24,377 nt of DNA, taken from positions 1 through 24,377 of the forward strand of contig JANBPU010000238.1 of assembly GCA_027575805.1 (NCBI GenBank), written 5' to 3'. Shown piece after piece: positions 1-9,790 of this stretch (its first letter is position 1; every line of letters starts with the position of its first letter). The notes beneath the pieces were generated by a model, which was not told the origin of the DNA, did not search any database, and was given only the letters and a program-made list of their open reading frames with translations. The position numbers and the translations under genes are program-made. The stretch comes from Mycoemilia scoparia. Its lineage: Eukaryota; Kickxellomycota; Kickxellomycetes; Kickxellales; Kickxellaceae.

Positions 1-238
1 TACAATAGCTTTTACTATTGGGATAAGTATTTTTTAGCACATTTTATTTATATTATATCTATAAAATCTCAATACTATGTCCTAGACTTAGTATTCTACG
101 TCTCAGACTTTGAATTTAGCGGTAGTGATGGGTGTGAATGGTTATGGCCCAACAGATATCATGTTAGTATCATTTTTAATCAAGATATTATCTGGATATT
201 ATCAGCCCTTTTTTGAATGTATTTGAGAATGGGTGGAT

Positions 239-252
239 AGTATCATGATACT
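239..252. repeat. Perfect 14-base palindrome
   Basis: AGTATCATGATACT reads the same on both strands. The half GATACTAAAA occurs again about 30 bases downstream (near 280-290). It could be a dimeric protein site or a chance feature of AT-rich DNA. Confidence 0.5.
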
Positions 253-885
253 AAAATGGTACCAAATCCTGCACACGATACTAAAATTATTATACCGAAA
301 ATGTATGTGCAATATACCGAGATACAGCCTGATATACCATGGTACTAACCAACAAAAGTTCTGATGTAGTTACTCTTCAAGAATAAATGCTCACATTAAT
401 TTCCAAAACAATAACCAAAATTTTCTTTCAAATGTCATTATAGTTAGAAAAATGACTACTTAATGTATTATAGTAGTACAAAGTACAACAACATAGGCTA
501 TTGCACCTATTATAGCTGTATGTCCTTTAATTAGTTTTCAAAGCCCCTGACAATACATGAATTTTTTAGATTTAAAAGGCATATATTGCTGTTTGGGTAA
601 CATGCTTTAGGAATGCCTGTCCAGCTTGGCTATCTTGACAGCTTAAATTGTGTCCCTTGTACAACTGCAATTTATGCTGGGTCATAAAATGGTATGGCCT
701 ATCTGTCAATCCGTAGGATTGGCTGTAATAAACAACCAAGTAAAACCTTTTGTAAAATATGAGACTTGTACAATAAATATATACCTATAACTAAATCCTT
801 TCAACCTAAAGTTTATTTCAAACAATTAGTAAAAGAATAGTAATGTATATAAAAAAGATAAAGAAAACTATCTATTGTTCCTAAC

Positions 886-960
886 ATTCCGAACAAGTAT
901 CCTCAGGGCCCATTGTTCGGGACATTCGGAACCCTTTGAATATTCCGAAGATTCGGAATA
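886..960. repeat. Cluster of TTCGGAA inverted repeats
   Basis: The stretch contains ATTCCGAACA (886-895), TTGTTCGG then CATTCGGAA in the opposite sense (about 913-931), and a perfect 9-base inverted repeat TATTCCGAA / TTCGGAATA (941-949 and 952-960) with a GA spacer. The alternating GAA/TTC units resemble heat-shock elements but their spacing is not the regular 2-base one. No gene starts close by (the next start codon is at 2047). Confidence 0.5.
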
Positions 961-2046
961 ATCCAAATTAAATAATGATTAGGCTATGATTATCTCATGG
1001 CCTATCACTATCAACTGTCATTTACGGTGAACCAGCCTTGATCAGGTTACATGGTGTTGCCAGACAAATATCATACCACAATGCCATGGCTGTTCATAGT
1101 AACACCTCATGTTCACAAAAGTATATTTATTGACTTACTTTTGCTACTTTTAATATATCTTCTAATAGCCACAACTCTTTCTTTTCTTTTAAAATCCACC
1201 CATTCATATAACATTTGCTTAACACATAGAAAGGTGTCCCTAGCGTATATCAATAATCCTTGGTTTATAAAAATTGAAAAAATAGGTGTAACAATCTCCT
1301 CCTAAATGAATCGACAGTAGGTTCCTGCTACTACTATTTTTAGCAAAATTCGTTACAATGGAAGCCACTGCTACTACTACTACTAGCAAATGAGCTATTT
1401 ATTGATTAGATACACTTGAGGTGCTTTGTTATTTTATAATCTTGAACTTTGGCTCAGAGTACAAAATGTATCACAAAGTTTCTATTCTCTCAAATACGAA
1501 TATCACTGATCTGGTATAATATTGTCTAAAAAGCAAATAAGTTTTATATTTGAAATATTTGGGATATTTGTCCTAAATATTTTGGATCCAAAAATTTAAA
1601 GCCTCGTTTGCTAGCAGTGTGTACTGATAATAACTTTGGTTCTCCTATTTTTTTGGACCCCTGACTCTGACATTTGTACTCTGATTCCAAAAATAAAAAC
1701 TCAAAACAGTTCAAAGAAATGTGGTAGAGTTTGATCGTGATTATGATTAGTAAATTTCAATAACACAGTAGTAGTGGCAGCGTACGTCATCTCAACAAAA
1801 GAGTGAATTTTTGTAATATTAACGAATGCGTGTATGTATGCTTTAGCAAACTCAATACCACACACAAATAGAAACACGTATGTAAAACAAAAGGAAGCAC
1901 ATCTTTAGCTTGTTTAACCTTTAGGTGTATACAATTACATATATATTCTTTATCTATTGTAAACTCATTTCATACAAAATTGTGTGTCCGAATTTAAAAA
2001 AGAGAAACATTTATACGCAATCATAAAACATAGACCTTAAGACAAA

Positions 2047-3395
2047 ATGAATTTCCGAGGAGGTATGCTAGATAACCCGATGTTTTCCAGAGGACTTGGG
2101 GGCCCTCAGACTTTAAGGGATACATCGGAAACCATTCATATATCGTCATTGGCATTACTAAAGGTAAGGACAATACAGTCCAATCTACTTACATTTGATG
2201 CAAATGCATATTACTAATACCGACAAGAAAAGTAGCATAATACAGCGAGGTGCTAAAGTTACTAATGCGTTTGTTTCTTTGTAATTTTGCAACAAATTGG
2301 AATTGAATTTAGATGCTTAAACATGGTAGGCAACAACAACAACTTATTCATGTATATTGCAAAGCACTTTGCTTTAAAACCAAAGTCCATAGAGCTGATA
2401 ATAATGAACATAAATACATTTGGAAAACGATATAGGCAGAGCGGGAGTTCCTATGGAGGTCATGGGACTTATGCTGGGAGAATTTGTCGATGACTATACG
2501 ATTCAAGTAGTTGATGTATACGCTATGCCTCAGAGTGGTACCAGTGTTTCGGTCGAATCTATTGATGAAGTTTATCAGACCCAGATGAAGGATTTGTTGA
2601 AACAGACTGGAAGACACCAGGATGTGGTCGGATGGTATCACTCCCACCCTGGGTTTGGCTGCTGGCTTTCAAGCACTGATACAAATACACAGGCTGCTTT
2701 TGAGCAGCTTGATCCAAGATCGGTGGCCGTAGTTATTGATCCTATTCAATCTGTCAAAGGAAAGGTTGTGATTGACGCATTCAGACTTATCACGCCTACG
2801 ATGAGCTTGAACAATAAGGAGCCACGCGAAAATACATCGAATGTGGGGCTTTTGAACAAACCCAATATCCAGGTAAGCTAAGTGTATATATATATATATT
2901 GTCATTGTGGTGATATTTGTATGATTGAAGTTGATCCCCTAACCTTTCAAACCGAATTACGGTGTTTTGATTTAGGCATTGGTACACGGACTTAACAGAC
3001 AATACTATTCACTTGTCATTGATTACCGAAAGAACCGACTTGAAGAAAAGATGCTATTGAATCTCAACAAAAAGAACTGGTCATATGGTATGCGTGTTGG
3101 AAATTTCAAGCACTCGTGTGGCAATAACCAAGAGAGCATCAAGAGAATGCTTGAACTGACAGAGAAATACAGCAAATCTGTTGCAGAGGAATCAACGCTT
3201 AATGCCCAACAACTTCAAATCCGCCATGTTGGTAAACAGGATCCCAAGCGCCATCTTGCTGAGCTATCTGATGCTACGATTTCCAACAGCATTGTCCAAA
3301 ACCTTGCAACGGCGCTTGACGAGAAGGCCTTTAGACAGAATGAAGATGGCGAGAAGAGTTCCGAAAACAATGCTGAGGCCATGGATGTCATCTAG
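2047..3395 (+). CDS. RPN11: 26S proteasome regulatory subunit Rpn11 (JAMM deubiquitinase)
   Basis: Spliced gene of four exons: 2047-2163, 2313-2325, 2436-2872 and 2976-3395, giving about 328 residues (the human and yeast proteins are about 310). Introns of 149, 110 and 103 bases all begin GT and end AG and keep the frame. The product is the zinc metalloprotease of the proteasome lid that removes ubiquitin chains from substrates during degradation, working as a pair with Rpn8. The JAMM centre is complete: Glu51 in MEVMG, His112 and His114 in [14 protein letters not shown], and Asp125 three residues after Ser122. The N-terminus [11 protein letters not shown], the segments [17 protein letters not shown] and [10 protein letters not shown], and the C-terminal helices all match the family. 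The C-terminus has a short extra acidic tail after the usual end. The second exon is only 13 bases. It is convergent with the Nsr1-like gene. Identity is certain; the splice sites are inferred from conserved protein sequence. Confidence 0.96.
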
Positions 3396-3542
3396 ATAAC
3401 GAATTCTTTACAACACATCACCATACTCGCTACAAGCTCGTCACATATTCATACATTTAAACAAAGTTACTTTTATATTTGATGTTTTGTCATATTCTTA
3501 TTCCTTTTTTATAACAAAGTCTTTCCCAGTTTGCAAAAGAGA

Positions 3543-3575
3543 AATAAATAATTACCATTGGTCCTTGTTTTTATT
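3543..3575. terminator. Facing poly(A) signals of convergent genes
   Basis: AATAAA is on the plus strand at 3543-3548, 148 bases after the Rpn11 stop. AATAAA is on the minus strand at 3575-3570, about 210 bases past the stop of the Nsr1-like gene. If both are used, the two 3' ends meet or overlap within the 390-base spacer 3396-3785, which otherwise holds no gene. Confidence 0.45.
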
Positions 3576-3785
3576 CATATAAACTTGACAATTTACTACT
3601 AATGTTTTACATGGGATAGCATTAATTATACAATCAGCGATAGTGTTGAGATGATAATGTAATGGTTGATTGTAATATTTTTGGGGAAAAATAATCAAGT
3701 GTTGAGAGAGGAAAGGAAATAAAAGAATAAAAATAAAAAGAATGTGTAGTAATTTTAGAGGAATGAGCAATTCATGGATTGATGA

Positions 3786-5172
3786 TTAGTCAAATGTGAT
3801 CTTTTTACCCTTGAAATCCTGGACAGAGCCTTTGTTGAAAGAAGGGGCACCACCTCTGCCTCCACGAGGACCGCCGCGTCCACCACGTGGACCACCACGA
3901 CCTCCTCTACCGCCACGGCCACCTCTGCCGCCTCTACCACCAAAGGTAGGAGTAGATCTTCCGCTGTCATTTCCGCTGTTGTTATTGCGGGGAGCAGCAT
4001 AGTCAAGACGAATGTTACGGCCATCAAGATCAGAGTTATTCCACTTCATTGCGGCCTTAGCAGCATCAACATCCTCGAATTCAACATAACCGAATCCCTT
4101 GGAGCGGCCAGTCTCGCGATCGGTGACAATACGGACCGAGACGACATTGCCGCACTCGCTGAAAGCATCGCGAATACCCTGTTCGCTAGAACGGAACGAA
4201 AGGTTACCAATGAAGAGTGTGTTGGAAGGATCACTGGTGGGCTGGCTGGAGAAATCACGTTGCTTTTTTTCCCTTGGTGCTTTTGGTTCAGAAACTTCCA
4301 AACGGACAGCACGGCCGTCGATTTCACGGTCTGCGGCCTTGGCAACAGCCTTTTCGGCACTGGCTCTAGTATCGAAATCAAGATAGCCAAATCCACGAGA
4401 ACGGCCGCCTGGTCCACCCTCAGTAACGACGCGAGCGTTGATAAGACCCTGGCAGTCGCTGAATGCTTCCTTGAGAGCAGCGTCGTCGATACTCCATGAA
4501 AGGTTACCTACAAAGGCGCTTCCATTGATTTCACCAGAGGAGCCTTCGGTGGCGGTTGTAACGGCTTCGCCATCGTTAGTCTTGAGTTTCTTGGTGGGAG
4601 CCTTTTCTTCTTTATTTTTGTCATCTTCTTCGTCGTCGTCGTCGCTATCAGAGCTGTCACTGGCATCGTTCTCATTATCGGAACTGCTGCTGCTATCATC
4701 ATCGGATGATGAATCAGTGCGAGCACGCTTCTTAGACTCGTCTTTCTCTTTCGTCTCTACCTTTTCATCATCATCATCATCAGAAGAGTCCGATGATGAG
4801 GTGGATTCAGAATCACTATCGCTGGAGCTAGAAGAATCGTTGCCTTCCTCCTTTTTTGTTTCTACCTTCTTATCGTCAGGAGAAACGGAGGATGTGGTAG
4901 ATTCGGACTCACTGTCACTGGAGCTAGAAGAATCAGAGTCAGAAGATGAGGAAGTGGACTCGGAATCACTGCTGCTAGATTCTTCCTTTTTAGGTACTTT
5001 TGTTTCTACAGGAGCAGACTTGGCTGACTTGAGCTTTTTGGCGGATACAGACTATTTTACACAAAACAAGCATGCATATATATTTTTATATATATTTATT
5101 ATAATTGCCGTTGCTGGTGGTTATAAATAATATTGAAATCAATAGATTGCTTTTTCTTACGTTTTTGCCCAT
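3786..5172 (-). CDS. NSR1: Nucleolin-like nucleolar RNA-binding protein (Nsr1/Gar2 type)
   Basis: Two coding exons on the minus strand: a four-codon first exon (5172-5161, MGKN) and 5051-3786, separated by a 109-base GT..AG intron; about 425 residues (yeast Nsr1 has 414). Order of parts: a Lys-rich start; a Ser/Asp/Glu-rich acidic region (about 25-150) with three imperfect units each carrying VETK (Val19, Val67, Val102) and casein-kinase-II-like SDSE sites; RRM1 (about 182-256, RNP2 AFVGNL, RNP1 RSRGFGYLDF); RRM2 (about 281-357, RNP2 LFIGNL, RNP1 SKGFGYVEF); an RGG/Pro box (about 373-409); and the end GKKITFD, which resembles the C-terminus of Gar2/Nsr1. The family acts in the nucleolus in pre-rRNA processing and small-subunit assembly, and the RGG box is normally arginine-methylated. 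The tiny first exon is inferred: it supplies the ATG, and TAG|TCT is the acceptor that restores the frame. Identity is strong; the start is moderately sure. Confidence 0.92.
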
Positions 5173-5684
5173 TTTGTAATATTATACGAATATGACTTTT
5201 TGCTTTTATGAGGGAGCGGAGGAATGAGAGTTATATATATTATATAAGCGGGAGAGAAAAGGTATTCTTGTTGTATGCCTTGTGTAGTATTCTTTGGTTT
5301 ATACAAGTATATTTGTTCAGAGTTCTTGAGTGTAACAAAATAAGAAGTTGTTGGATCAAACAAGACAAGTGAGGAAATAATTATATAAGTATATAAAACG
5401 TAAGGAAAGAGAAAGCAGGGATAATAGAAATAAAAGCTTCTGTTACTTTAGGTTTCCTTTTATTTGACTCCGTGTGTGTTGGCATGCCATTACAGCTTTT
5501 TTTGCTCAAAATTTTATAACATTTTTTCCATCTTCCCGCTTGACTGGTCAATATGAGATTATTGAGCCCAGTAAAATTTTATTTTTTTGGCCTCACTGTG
5601 GTGATGCTTAATTGATGATTTGCTTTTAACTGATTGGTTGATCACCGTCTTCTTTGAATATAAAATCCAAGTGTTGGGTTACTA

Positions 5685-5718
5685 GTGTTTGGACATGTTT
5701 GTACACACATCCAAACAC
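5685..5718. repeat. Inverted repeat, 9-base arms
   Basis: GTGTTTGGA (5685-5693) and TCCAAACAC (5710-5718) are exact reverse complements with a 16-base loop that itself contains partly complementary ATGT and ACAC. It could form a small hairpin or be a dimeric binding site. It lies about 510 bases upstream of the Nsr1-like start codon. Confidence 0.5.
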
Positions 5719-6039
5719 AACTACACGCTCTCATTGAAAACAAGGCGAACAAGTGGGGGCAAATAGGTCCAAACTTTAGAGCATTTTTGCATATCCATTA
5801 ATAAACATTAATAGTATGCTAGCTGCTTACATTGTAACAAAATGAAATGAAGCTTTGCACCGCATTAATAACAATTGAACTTTTGGTCTAGTCCATTGAA
5901 CTCGTTGAGTATTTGATTTGATACCCATGCACAAACCTTTACAACATTAAGGGTGCCAACCATGACAAAAATTGCACAAAATAATATTGCAATAGCTAAA
6001 CTTGGTAATTATCGATATTATTAGCACGTATAATAGGTC

Positions 6040-6248
6040 AGATTTCACAAACCCTTAGTCAAAAGTGGGTCTACAGGAGTTGTATATCAAGTGTATTATG
6101 ATTGGGTCAAAATCCAAAGATCTATTTCTATATACAAGATGTGAGATTATTTTTAAAGGGTTAGTCACTCATTTGGCTGTGGTTGCGCCTATAATCATTG
6201 GCGGCCACCAAAAATTACTACCCATATTTGACCACTAGTGAAACTTGG
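6040..6248 (-). mobile_element. Dispersed foldback repeat, copy A
   Basis: Read on the minus strand this segment matches the plus-strand region 16467-16895 in order at several places: TTTCACTAGTGGTCAAATAT, TAATTTTTG, ATTATAGGCGCAA followed by AGCCAAATGAGTG, then CCCTTTAAAAATAAT, and finally GGATTTTGACCCAATCA followed by GATATACAA.TCCT..GACCC. The arms TAATTTTT.. and ..AAAAATAAT are imperfect inverted copies of each other, as in a foldback or MITE-type element. There is no coding capacity. Exact ends and target duplications are not resolved. Confidence 0.6.
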
Positions 6249-6433
6249 CTATTATGTTGAATGTGGTTATTTAAAACAAAAAATATTAAAATACAAAAAA
6301 TGCTATGCTATAAACATGCAGGTGGTTTTGAAGAAATAGAAATCTGTAAATATTAACAAAAATTATGGAAGCCGTTTCCAATGCTATAGTTAATTTGGGC
6401 TGTATTGTTTGGTCAACTATTGTATTGTGGCTA

Positions 6434-8263
6434 TCAGTTAAGGCCTTGAAGCATCTGGGGCAACAACGAACTTAGCTGGCTTAATACCCTTGCAGGGATT
6501 GGTCCTGAATCAGAAGTAACATAAAACTTCAATGGCTGGTTTGTGATATTTGTAGTATTAAGAGGATATTTCCATACCCTTGAAGAAAGCGGTGTGGTAG
6601 GCGGTGAACTGGACTGCGATTCTATTAATGGAGTTTGCTCAATATTGTTTACTGAACCAGCAGGATGAATCCCATCAGAAATGCTCGCAATTCCACTACT
6701 ACTAGTGCTGATACGACCACTGGCGTTCCTATCAAAAGGCATTACTAAACTATTTCCTACCTGGCCATTATAATGCGCATGTTCAGGCAAATGCGAAACG
6801 GATCCATTGACCTCGTTGTGAACAGAGCTTTGGTGCCAACCTGGTGAGCCATAAAATGTATCAAGCCTTGGATGATTTGGTGAGAATTCGTTGATATATG
6901 CAAATGGTGGTGAGTTATAACTAATTTGACCATGATGATTTAGTATTTCGGTTTGATGTGGTATTTCTGGTGACATGATATTTGCCCAACTGCCATAGCT
7001 ACTAGTACTACTACTACTACTGTTACTGCTGCTGCTGCTATCATTATCTATAGAAGGTTCTATCTGATAATTGTTATCATCATATCTCCGACTATAAGCA
7101 TAGTGCATTCCTGATTGTGTATCACTGCCGATTCCGCTTTCAATACTTGGTGAAGCAGCCGGGTCCTGATAAATATATGGTGAACTTTGACTATATGAAG
7201 CAGAATAGCAACCATCATAGTTGTCGATTTTAAATGTATCTTCACTGCCAATAACTGATTGTGACGAATCGATTCTGAAATGTGCACTGCCTTGCTCGTT
7301 GCTGCCATTCAGACTAGATGCAAATGGATCAAATCTCGTGTGCATATTAAGTGCTTGGCCCTCTTGGTTATACATTGTGCTAACAGAACTGCTTGACACC
7401 ATGGCCAAAGATCCTATTGATAAGTTGACCCAATTGTGTGTTGGCTGAGGTCTGCAGGCCAAGCTATCATTAACCAAGGGCAGTGGCTGTGGTGACTGGG
7501 GCAAAGATAATGTGTCTATATCAGATTCTTCTTCAAGTTGATCTCCAGTAAACGATGTGCAGTCCTCGTAACTATAGGACTCATCATATGCAATATCATA
7601 GGTATCTATCGAGAATCTTTCGGATCGTTCTTCAAGAAAGTCTTCAGTATTGGTGACGCTCGGTGTACTTTGAGCCTCTACTATTTCTGTAGGCGTATGG
7701 CACATTTCAAAGTTGCTGTCATCATTTGATATTGTCGAGGTATTATTGTGAGCATATATTGCAGGGTATCCTATACTACCACCATCATCATCATCATCAC
7801 CATATGTTCTCCGTGGAAACAGTTGCCTCTCCAAACTGCCTATAATTGTAGGTAGAATGGCTATTAGGTCTGCCCTTCTATTCAAAACAGACCTGTGGTC
7901 ATGTCTGGTTCTTTCGATAGCATTTCTACCAGGATTGTTGCTTGATGTGCTGGGTACAGGTGTGTTCTCATCAACCTGTATGGCTATTGGCTGCATTGTA
8001 TCTCTGTGCTCTATAAGACTGTTTAGAGTCTCGCGATAGTATTCAAGGAGAGTGGAGAGCCCATGCCTTGGCAAATGTGGTGGATGATCGACGTTGGTAA
8101 CTGGATCATGTAAACTCTCTATAGGATATAAAGAGTAGGGTGGCGGCGGTGGCAGTGACTCTGCCTTCTTGCAATCCATACAGGTAACCTTTATGTGTAT
8201 CTTGCCTCCGCAATCATAGCACCTGTCTATGAATGGAAGCGCATCAGGATGAAGGAGGGCCAT
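6434..8263 (-). CDS. Unrecognised Ser-rich protein with N-terminal CxxC pair
   Basis: An uninterrupted 609-codon frame. The ATG at 8263-8261 is preceded two codons upstream by an in-frame TAA, which supports this start unless a spliced leader exon exists. The first 33 residues look folded: MALLHPDALPFIDR, then Cys15-x2-Cys18 and Cys28-x2-Cys31, a spacing suited to a small zinc ribbon. A Pro-rich stretch (SLPPPPPYSLYP) follows, then a region that could form a helix (about 68-90). Most of the remainder is low-complexity: Ser, Asn, Asp and Tyr with acidic patches, including a Ser run around 410-430. The last 25 residues (GPIPARVLSQLSSLLPQMLQGLN) form a plausible amphipathic helix. I see no signal peptide, membrane segment or enzyme motif. 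The composition suits a disordered regulatory protein, perhaps a transcription or signalling adaptor, but I cannot name a function. That it is a real gene is supported by its length and by non-repetitive ends. Confidence 0.75.
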   Translation of the reverse strand: MALLHPDALPFIDRCYDCGGKIHIKVTCMDCKKAESLPPPPPYSLYPIESLHDPVTNVDHPPHLPRHGLSTLLEYYRETLNSLIEHRDTMQPIAIQVDENTPVPSTSSNNPGRNAIERTRHDHRSVLNRRADLIAILPTIIGSLERQLFPRRTYGDDDDDGGSIGYPAIYAHNNTSTISNDDSNFEMCHTPTEIVEAQSTPSVTNTEDFLEERSERFSIDTYDIAYDESYSYEDCTSFTGDQLEEESDIDTLSLPQSPQPLPLVNDSLACRPQPTHNWVNLSIGSLAMVSSSSVSTMYNQEGQALNMHTRFDPFASSLNGSNEQGSAHFRIDSSQSVIGSEDTFKIDNYDGCYSASYSQSSPYIYQDPAASPSIESGIGSDTQSGMHYAYSRRYDDNNYQIEPSIDNDSSSSSNSSSSSTSSYGSWANIMSPEIPHQTEILNHHGQISYNSPPFAYINEFSPNHPRLDTFYGSPGWHQSSVHNEVNGSVSHLPEHAHYNGQVGNSLVMPFDRNASGRISTSSSGIASISDGIHPAGSVNNIEQTPLIESQSSSPPTTPLSSRVWKYPLNTTNITNQPLKFYVTSDSGPIPARVLSQLSSLLPQMLQGLN

Positions 8264-8480
8264 TGCTTAATAACACATACAAACACTTTGTCAAAATCAC
8301 AAAAACAGTATTAATATTACAAATATCAAGTGCAATAGTGACTTCAAAAAGAAATGAAAGCCAAAGAAAGGCCGTCTATACGGGCTGCATAAATTGGCAT
8401 CATTGTGTATTGCTCAAGAGATATGACTACTATGGGAGCCTGCTGGCTTTTTATACAGACCAATATGTTTTTTAAATAGT

Positions 8481-8650
8481 GTTCTCCATCGAAAGGGAAC
8501 AGACTTGCATCCTCATATATTCCCTGTGAACCAGCCCATAAGCCATGCATTTTAGCTGGTGCCTGGCAGATTAATGGCTGTTATCCAAGGCAATATTCTG
8601 GTACGCCTTCAAAGGAGATTCTGACAAATGTATCCTCCATCGCTCAAAAG
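8481..8650 (-). mobile_element. SINE-like repeat, copy 1
   Basis: First of four diverged copies of one short dispersed repeat. Plus-strand landmarks in order: GTTCTCCATCGAAAGGGAAC, CCAGCCCATAAGCCATGCAT, TTTTAGCTGGTGCC, GGCAATATTCTGGTACGCC, TTCAAAGGAGATTCTGAC, then ATCGCTCA near the right end. The tRNA-like head seen in copy 3 would be at the right end, so the element is assigned to the minus strand. Ends are approximate. Confidence 0.65.
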
Positions 8651-9138
8651 CACAGGGTGGCAGCTTGGCAAAGAAGCACTCACCCACGTCTTAACAATGT
8701 GATCTTTGCCCCATTGGTTTGATGTAATCCTGTTGCATGGTCAACAGCGCCCACATCTAAGGAATTTTGAAAAGGCATCTTGCCTTACTCTATCCACCTT
8801 TCTTTGAGAATAAAATGGTTCAAGATGTATACCTGATCATTGTTGCAACAAACAATCTAATGACAATCACGATTGTAGTTCGTGGGCTGATTTCTTGAAT
8901 GCGTGGTAGGGTCAGGCGTCTTTATTGAAAAAAAAGGCTGATTCCTTCAAATCATTATAGAAATGGACGTTCTTGAACCTATCCCCAACCCACGCATATA
9001 CTGACACAGATGCAAAGGTCGTTGGGCTTTATTGTCACAAGCTGTGATGCCATATTTATATGCGCCATGTGCTTGTCTTCTATAATTCAAGGCATACAGC
9101 GAACTTTACATCTCTGGCCATAGTCCACTACTTGGCAA

Positions 9139-9287
9139 GTTCTCCATCAAAAGGAAACAATTGGTGCTCTCATACACTCCCCGCAAATCAGCCCATAGCC
9201 CATACGCTTTGGCTGGAGCCTGAAGCATCATTGGCTATTATTCAGGGTATCATTCTGGTACACGCCTTCAAAGGGGATTCTGACACT
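9139..9287 (-). mobile_element. SINE-like repeat, copy 2
   Basis: Shares with copy 1 AGTTCTCCATCAAAAGG, CAGCCCATAGCCCATACG, TTTGGCTGGAGCCTG, ATTGGCTATTATTCAGGGTA, TTCTGGTACACGCC and TTCAAAGGGGATTCTGACAC. The match stops after GACAC, so this copy appears to lack the tRNA-like head. It has the same orientation as the other three copies. Confidence 0.7.
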
Positions 9288-9725
9288 TAGCACATGACCA
9301 AAAATTGAAAGCTGTGATGTGCAATCATTAGGTGAGGGTAATATCTGATGTTTAGCTATCTGACTATCACCAGCCAATACAACGGCTGGATCTTCCGGCT
9401 CTGATGACTGAAAACCAAGTCAGGAGCCATTTTTGTGCATCATAATGGCTAGAATAGAGAAAGCAGTGATTTATATTTTTTAACCAGTTGGCTGCGTGTG
9501 TACTGGCTTGTTTCTTTGGTTAGTCAAGGAGTGGCCTAGCGACCTTTGCTACCATTACTATATATACATATGTGTGTGTATTCTGCTGCTGATAGAGAAC
9601 AGTGACATTATAAAGACAAAGGATACAGATGTGCAAATTTTAAGCATAGGATTTCGTGGTCAACGAAGGTGTCCAAAGGTCCGTTGCATTTTCGCCGATT
9701 TTGTGCATCTATCCGCTTCACAATG

Positions 9726-9790
9726 ATTGGCCACTAAGCCAGGCTCTCATGTAAATAAAAACCCTTTCACCAACCTCTTCACTCTCTACA
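9726..9790 (+). promoter_or_regulatory. Candidate core promoter of the ankyrin gene
   Basis: ATTGG (an inverted CCAAT box) at 9726-9730 is followed about 25 bases later by the AT-rich GTAAATAAAAAC and then by a strongly pyrimidine-rich tract with CACTCTCTACAC (to about 9790). This CCAAT, TATA-like and CT-tract order is typical of fungal promoters. It would give a 5' leader of about 650 bases, possibly spliced. Confidence 0.35.

Larger units (their letters stand above)
1..2046. other. Intergenic region with no convincing gene
   Basis: AT-rich DNA with short open frames only. The longest (1051-1305, +) would encode 84 residues with a hydrophobic Leu/Ile-rich stretch, but it has no recognisable domain and no neighbouring exon that extends it, so I do not call it. 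The region contains a perfect 14-base palindrome, a cluster of TTCGGAA-type inverted repeats and, at 1321-1385, CTA/ACT-rich runs. The promoter of the Rpn11 gene should lie in the last few hundred bases, but I recognise no specific element there. Confidence 0.6.
5173..6433. other. Intergenic region upstream of the Nsr1-like gene
   Basis: No gene seen. It should carry the promoter of the minus-strand Nsr1-like gene. AAAATTTT occurs twice (near 5508 and 5572), resembling the rRNA-processing element core known from yeast, but in DNA this AT-rich the match is weak. An ATTGG (CCAAT on the minus strand) lies near 5634. A 9-base inverted repeat is at 5685-5718 and a dispersed foldback repeat at about 6040-6248. 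Confidence 0.5.
8264..9725. other. Intergenic spacer with two SINE-like copies
   Basis: Separates the orphan minus-strand gene from the plus-strand ankyrin gene, so both promoters should lie within or beside it. I see no coding sequence. Open frames of 68-80 codons here overlap the SINE-like repeats and look accidental. Apart from the two repeat copies, I recognise nothing specific. Confidence 0.5.

Noticed and set aside
1051..1305. 84-codon frame with a hydrophobic, membrane-like stretch
   Set aside because: Short, in AT-rich DNA where Leu/Ile-rich frames arise by chance; no domain, no conserved start context and no splice partner.
4438..5130. 230-codon Ser/Leu-rich frame on the plus strand
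   Set aside because: It is the antisense image of the Ser/Asp/Glu-rich region of the Nsr1-like gene, whose domains identify the true strand.
5500..5640. Yeast-type ribosome-biogenesis promoter elements before the Nsr1-like gene
   Set aside because: AAAATTTT is present twice but is expected often in such AT-rich DNA, and no partner PAC element (GCGATGAG) was seen.
8344..8550. 68-codon minus-strand frame upstream of the orphan gene
   Set aside because: It overlaps SINE-like copy 1 and is not kept in the other copies.
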